Assembly: GCF_000220705.2 (NCBI RefSeq)
Contig: NZ_CP023202.1
Location: forward strand, 5,238,501 to 5,302,500
Direction: 5' to 3'
DNA from: Streptomyces xinghaiensis S187
GTDB taxonomy: Bacteria > Actinomycetota > Actinomycetes > Streptomycetales > Streptomycetaceae
DNA: 64,000 bases
Position numbers and translations under genes: made by a program. Below the pieces are notes generated by a model. That model ran no database searches, had not been told where the DNA came from, and was given only the letters and a program-made list of their open reading frames with translations. Below are positions 62,497-64,000 of this stretch, one piece after another; positions within the stretch are counted from its first letter, which is position 1; each line of letters opens with the position of its first letter.

Positions 62497-62511
62497 TGAT
62501 AATCATTTCCA
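62497..62511 (+). promoter_or_regulatory. Second Zur-like box
   Basis: TGATAATCATTTCCA matches the same TGAnAAnnATTnnCA pattern as the box at 59288. It lies 41 bases before the next start codon, a typical repressor position. A Fur-family site for another metal is possible. Confidence 0.55.
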
Positions 62512-62551
62512 TGTAGCCTCGTTCCGTCGTCATCCCTGGACGGGGGTCCGC

Positions 62552-62746
62552 ATGGAACCGCGCGACGTGGCCGCGGCATTGGCGCAGGAGGCGGGAGAAC
62601 TCGGCCGGCTGTCCAGCGCGTTGTGGCCGCTGATCGGATCGGCGGCCGTCAAGGCCGCGCGCCTGCGCCCCGGTCCGCATGTGCTCGACGCGCTGCTGCG
62701 GAGCGCCGGCCGAGTCGACGCGCTGCGGACGAGCGCAGGCATATGA
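62552..62746 (+). pseudogene. Truncated class I methyltransferase remnant
   Basis: The 64-residue frame LSSALWPLIGSAAVKAARLR-PGPHVLDALL followed by GRVDALRTSAG matches the N-terminus of a SAM methyltransferase. In intact relatives VLDACCGxGxSA leads to GRVDAVDLS. The glycine-rich SAM loop is deleted and the frame stops soon after. The following 246 bases up to the permease hold no intact gene; a short GDV-containing stretch just downstream may be further debris. Confidence 0.55.
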
Positions 62747-62992
62747 ACGGTCTTCGCCGGCGACGTGGGAGAGGAACCGACGCGGTCCCCGCCGCGGGGT
62801 GGAGGGCCGTGGCCGTGCGGCGTCCCGGAGACCCGCGCGGCCCGCGCGTGGCCGGACACCCGGCGGTCCCCGCGCGGGACGGCCTGCGCCTGCTTCCGCG
62901 CAGCCGGTGCGCTGCCGGTGCCCGCCCGGGGTGACGGGCGGACGCCCCGCGCCCGATGAGTACGTTCCGTCCGACCTGGAAGGCCCGGTTCT

Positions 62993-64000
62993 GTGTCACC
63001 GCCAACGATCTCCGCTGCGCCACCGGCGAGCAGCGGGGCCGATACGTCAGCCGACGCGGCACCCCCCGGACCCGCAACGGGGGTGAAGGGCCGGCTCGCC
63101 TCCCGTAAGGGCCTGGTGTTCGCCTGCGCCGTTCTGTCGGCCGTTCTCCTCGCCTCGGTCGTGGTGGCCATCGGCCTGGGAGCCGCCGTGATCATGCCGG
63201 GGGAGACCGCCCGGTACCTGTGGGCGGCTGTCAGCGGCGGCCGCATCGCCGCGGACGAGGTGACCACGTATCAGATCATCTGGCAGATCCGTACCCCACG
63301 GGTGCTGCTCGCGGCGCTCGTGGGCGCCGGGCTGAGCGCGATCGGCGTGGCCATCCAGGCCATGGTGCGCAATGCGCTCGCCGACCCCTTCGTGCTGGGC
63401 GTCTCCTCGGGCGCCTCCGTCGGAGCCGTCGGTGTCACGGTCACCGGCGGGCTGGCGGCGCTGGGCATCTACGCGGTGTCGGCCGGTGCCTTCATCGGGG
63501 CCCTGCTCGCGTCGCTCCTGGTGTATGCGGCCTCTGTCAGCCGGGGCGCGCTGTCCCCGCTGCGTCTCGTTCTGACGGGCGTGGCCATGTCGCTGGGCTT
63601 CCAGGCGGTGATGAGCCTGATCATCTACTTCGCGCCGGACGGCGAGGCGACCAGCATGGTCCTGTACTGGACGATGGGCAGCTTCGGTGCCGCGAGCTGG
63701 GGTGCGCTCCCGCTCGTGTCCGTGGTCGTCCTTCTCGGCCTGGTCGTGCTGTACCGGTACAGCCGGGCGCTGGACGTACTGGCCCTCGGGGACGAGACCG
63801 CCGCGAGCCTGGGCATCAGTCCCGACCGGCACCGCAAGGCGCTGCTCGTCCTGGCCTCGCTCGTGACGGGGGTGATGGTCGCCGTCAGCGGCGCCATCGC
63901 CTTTGTCGGGCTGGTCATGCCCCACGTCGTGCGCATGGTCGCCGGCGCCGGCCATGCCCGCGTGCTGGCCGTGGCGCCACTGGCCGGAGCGATCTTCATG
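62993..64000 (+). CDS. FecCD-family ABC permease (runs off window)
   Basis: Starting at GTG 62993 (after GGAAGG), the frame stays open to the window end, giving 336 residues of a permease. A Pro/Ala-rich N-terminus leads to the first membrane segment LVFACAVLSAVLLASVVVAI. The motif NALADPFVLGVSSGASVGAV and the near-terminal FVGLVMPHVVRMVAGAG are diagnostic. It is a second, non-identical Fec-type permease next to the first importer, presumably with partner genes beyond the window. Confidence 0.93.
   Translation, partial: MSPPTISAAPPASSGADTSADAAPPGPATGVKGRLASRKGLVFACAVLSAVLLASVVVAIGLGAAVIMPGETARYLWAAVSGGRIAADEVTTYQIIWQIRTPRVLLAALVGAGLSAIGVAIQAMVRNALADPFVLGVSSGASVGAVGVTVTGGLAALGIYAVSAGAFIGALLASLLVYAASVSRGALSPLRLVLTGVAMSLGFQAVMSLIIYFAPDGEATSMVLYWTMGSFGAASWGALPLVSVVVLLGLVVLYRYSRALDVLALGDETAASLGISPDRHRKALLVLASLVTGVMVAVSGAIAFVGLVMPHVVRMVAGAGHARVLAVAPLAGAIFM

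Overview
The window reads as chromosomal DNA of a Streptomyces or very close relative. It has very high GC with strong third-position bias, GTG starts, ATGA/GTGA-coupled operons, a fasR-fabD-fabH-acpP-fabF-DUF3145 fatty-acid locus in the Streptomyces order, and several gene types largely confined to this group (DUF397/DUF5753 regulators, EI24, DUF4429). No rRNA, tRNA or CRISPR array was seen.

Layout. 1-2.5 kb: the 5' end of a TnpB element, whose left end runs directly into the start codon of an iclR gene, followed by a coupled SMP-30 lactonase and a small hypothetical gene. 2.7-3.4 kb: a toxin-antitoxin-like pair whose PIN toxin is frameshifted. 3.6-16.6 kb: a secreted polymorphic-toxin cassette (LamG surface protein, 2309-residue RHS protein with a self-cleaving Hint domain and an EndoU-like tip, and a presumed immunity gene). 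It lies between a decayed marR 3' fragment and an integrase remnant next to an intact marR. 16.7-19.3 kb: oxidoreductase, Ohr-like peroxidase and EI24 membrane protein.

19.5-27.4 kb: an arabinan/arabinoside utilisation operon (binding protein, two permeases, secreted GH43, cytoplasmic GH51, secreted GH43 with a ricin-type lectin domain). 27.6-33.7 kb: an accessory block with a WhiJ-type set (HATPase, XRE/DUF5753, DUF397), an AAA ATPase-PIN pair inserted in that set, and a second XRE gene with three coupled small genes. 33.6-42.3 kb, minus strand: a second sugar locus (galactonate-dehydratase-like enolase, alcohol dehydrogenase, U32-like protein, XylFGH-type ABC transporter, secreted aldose 1-epimerase). 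The two sugar loci share a TTCGAA/CGAAATATCGAAC promoter motif and are probably co-regulated.

43.0-48.5 kb: housekeeping type II fatty-acid synthase genes with their regulator FasR. 48.9-54.8 kb: pirin, a beta-lactamase-fold hydrolase that starts at the end of a second, complete TnpB element, a MerR-aldo/keto reductase pair, and a DUF4429/SHOCT protein.

54.9-64 kb is the most unusual region. A minus-strand operon encodes a methyltransferase, a divergent cysteine-synthase-fold PLP enzyme, a remnant of an oxygenase, and a heavy-metal-chelation-domain/MFS fusion. It diverges from a Fec-type ABC importer whose leader is a cobalamin riboswitch. A Zur-like palindrome lies between the two halves, and a second one precedes a decayed methyltransferase and another FecCD permease that runs off the window. 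I read this as a candidate small-metallophore synthesis, export and uptake system under both metal and cobalamin control. This is an inference from domains and regulatory sites.
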